DNA of 64,000 bases from Chaenocephalus aceratus (taxonomy: Eukaryota; Chordata; Actinopteri; Perciformes; Channichthyidae): the NCBI GenBank assembly GCA_023974075.1, contig CM043785.1:25197859-25261858 (forward strand), given 5' to 3'. Below, piece by piece: positions 62,380 to 64,000 of the stretch (its first letter is position 1; each line of letters begins with the position of its first letter). The notes beneath the pieces were generated by a model that saw only the letters and a program-made list of their open reading frames with translations, made no database searches and had not been told where the DNA came from. Position numbers and translations under genes: made by a program.

Positions 62380-62794
62380 AGGTCCCATGTCATGCTTTTC
62401 TGGTTATTACCTGTCCCCTTGTGTGTTATGAAGGTTTTTCTGCATGTAAACGGTCTGCAGAGTCACAAACCCTCAAAGTACACCCTGGAGCGAGTACAAC
62501 ACTAACACAGAAAATACCTGTCTATCTTTGAACGCCCAGAACGCCTCGTTGGAGATTTCTCTTTTTCTTCCTGGGTACAGTGAAGTGCCCATACCCAAAT
62601 GGACCCATTGATCCAAATGGACCAATCCGTGGAGCCGTTACGTTACTTCCTCACACACATACACTCAATCTTTTCTCAGCTGAAGCTCCGCCGATTTCTC
62701 CTCCCTGAGACGGCGGGACGCGGCGAGGCTTTGAGTCGGTGTGTGAGCACACACAAAAACTCCCAGCCAGGCTGCGGGTGTGTGTGTTTGGGCT
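62380..62794. mobile_element. TTAA-type repeat, left part only
   Basis: Begins TTAAAGGTCCCATGTCATGC, a terminus typical of fish TTAA-targeting MITEs. The matching right end was not found before 62795, where another repeat starts. Confidence 0.5.
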
Positions 62795-63320
62795 AGGGCT
62801 GCACGATTTGGGGAAATAATCTAATTGCGATTTTTCTGACAGATATTGCGATTTGTGATATTTGTTTTTATGCGACCCAACGGAAGTTAATTGTAAAATG
62901 CGGCCATATCTCCGGCTAGGAAGGTCGTATCAACATGCTCCCGTCTCTAGCACACAATAACTCAACTTACATGAAACTTCCGTTGGGTTGCTTTAAAGTC
63001 AAGCTTCAGTTTAAGATTCACCCTGTAATAGATGTAAAATATGTGATGGAGCATTACTAATCTGACACAGATGGTTTGTTTCACCAAACCATCTTGGAAG
63101 CCATTTGGAAAGTATTTCAAAAATACTTGGCCAGGTGATTGGATCAATCTGTCTATCATCTACTATCATGGGCCACTTCTGATTGGTTAACAATGACTGG
63201 TACATGTGGAGTACAGCACTTCTGATTGGTGTGGATGACTGACACACAAGAAGAACAAAACAAAAAAATCGCAGGCTTTGCAATTTGATAATTGCAGATT
63301 TTTATCAAGTTATCAAATTC
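62795..63320. mobile_element. GGGCTGCACGATT-type repeat
   Basis: Starts TAGGGCTGCACGATTTGG, similar to the terminus of the MITE at 22994-23300, followed by GCGATTTTTC / GCGATTTGTG words. The right end is not clear. Confidence 0.45.
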
Positions 63321-63574
63321 TCTAATTTGCTAAATGTTCAGAACAGTTCTAGCTGTTGTATTATTTGCCTTTCACCATTCTCTCTGTGTGTGTGTGTCCA
63401 CAAGAACAAGGAGGAAGCAGAGAAGACACAATCACCATCAAAATAATCTAGTTCCAGAATAACAGCAGAAGGGTAGAACAGCAAGGGGGTAGAACAGCAA
63501 GGAGGCAGAGTGTGTGCGTGTGTGTCCTTTTATTGTCAATAACGGGAAATAACAGAGACAAAGTAACACTCCGA

Positions 63575-63943
<369 letters not shown>

Positions 63944-64000
63944 CTGTAGTTTGCGCTCCCATGACCATACATCGTCCTTGCAGCGGTCTATAGTGAATGT

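Overview
The window looks like nuclear DNA of a teleost fish. It has intron-split vertebrate genes, very long (CA/TG)n microsatellites (up to about 360 bp) and many fish-type DNA transposons and LINE/SINE pieces. The species cannot be named from the sequence. All identifications come from reading translations and splice phases and comparing them with remembered vertebrate proteins; no database search was run.

Two protein-coding genes fill most of the window, arranged tail to tail. On the + strand, the last eleven recognisable coding exons of nsun7 (NOP2/Sun RNA methyltransferase family member 7) run from 227 to a stop at 22661; the 5' end lies before base 1. On the - strand, apbb2 (amyloid precursor protein-binding family B member 2, FE65-like 1) runs from a start codon at 53077 down to a stop at 26110, in 14 coding exons. 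It has an acidic N-terminal region, a WW domain and two PTB domains. A probable 5' untranslated exon lies at 54123-54189. All exon phases agree across both genes except for one 1-base deletion in apbb2 exon 38448-38574. The same convergent NSUN7/APBB2 pair is found in mammals, which supports both calls. The two proteins have no obvious shared pathway (RNA methylation family versus APP-tail adaptor), so the pairing looks like ancestral linkage.

Layout: 1-22.7 kb, nsun7 with introns packed with transposons (two nested hAT elements, a GACTCG-rich hAT, a TTAA-flanked element holding a 590-bp palindrome, LINE 3' ends, and a DIRS-like element with inverted termini and a broken gag-like gene). 22.7-26.1 kb, the region between the stops, holding the nsun7 poly(A) signal, a small inverted-repeat element and probably the apbb2 3' UTR. 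26.1-53.1 kb, apbb2 coding exons, with introns holding a LINE, a piggyBac-like element and more hAT elements. 53.1-64 kb, upstream or 5' introns of apbb2, with a BED-finger transposase remnant, a short piggyBac-type MITE and a long (CA)n tract at the right end.

Points that stand out: the nsun7 motif VI cysteine, the usual catalytic nucleophile of this family, reads as arginine; an apbb2 PTB1 exon is frameshifted; and several splice sites in both genes directly abut dinucleotide microsatellites or transposon ends. No bacterial-type system, CRISPR array, tRNA gene or rRNA gene was seen.
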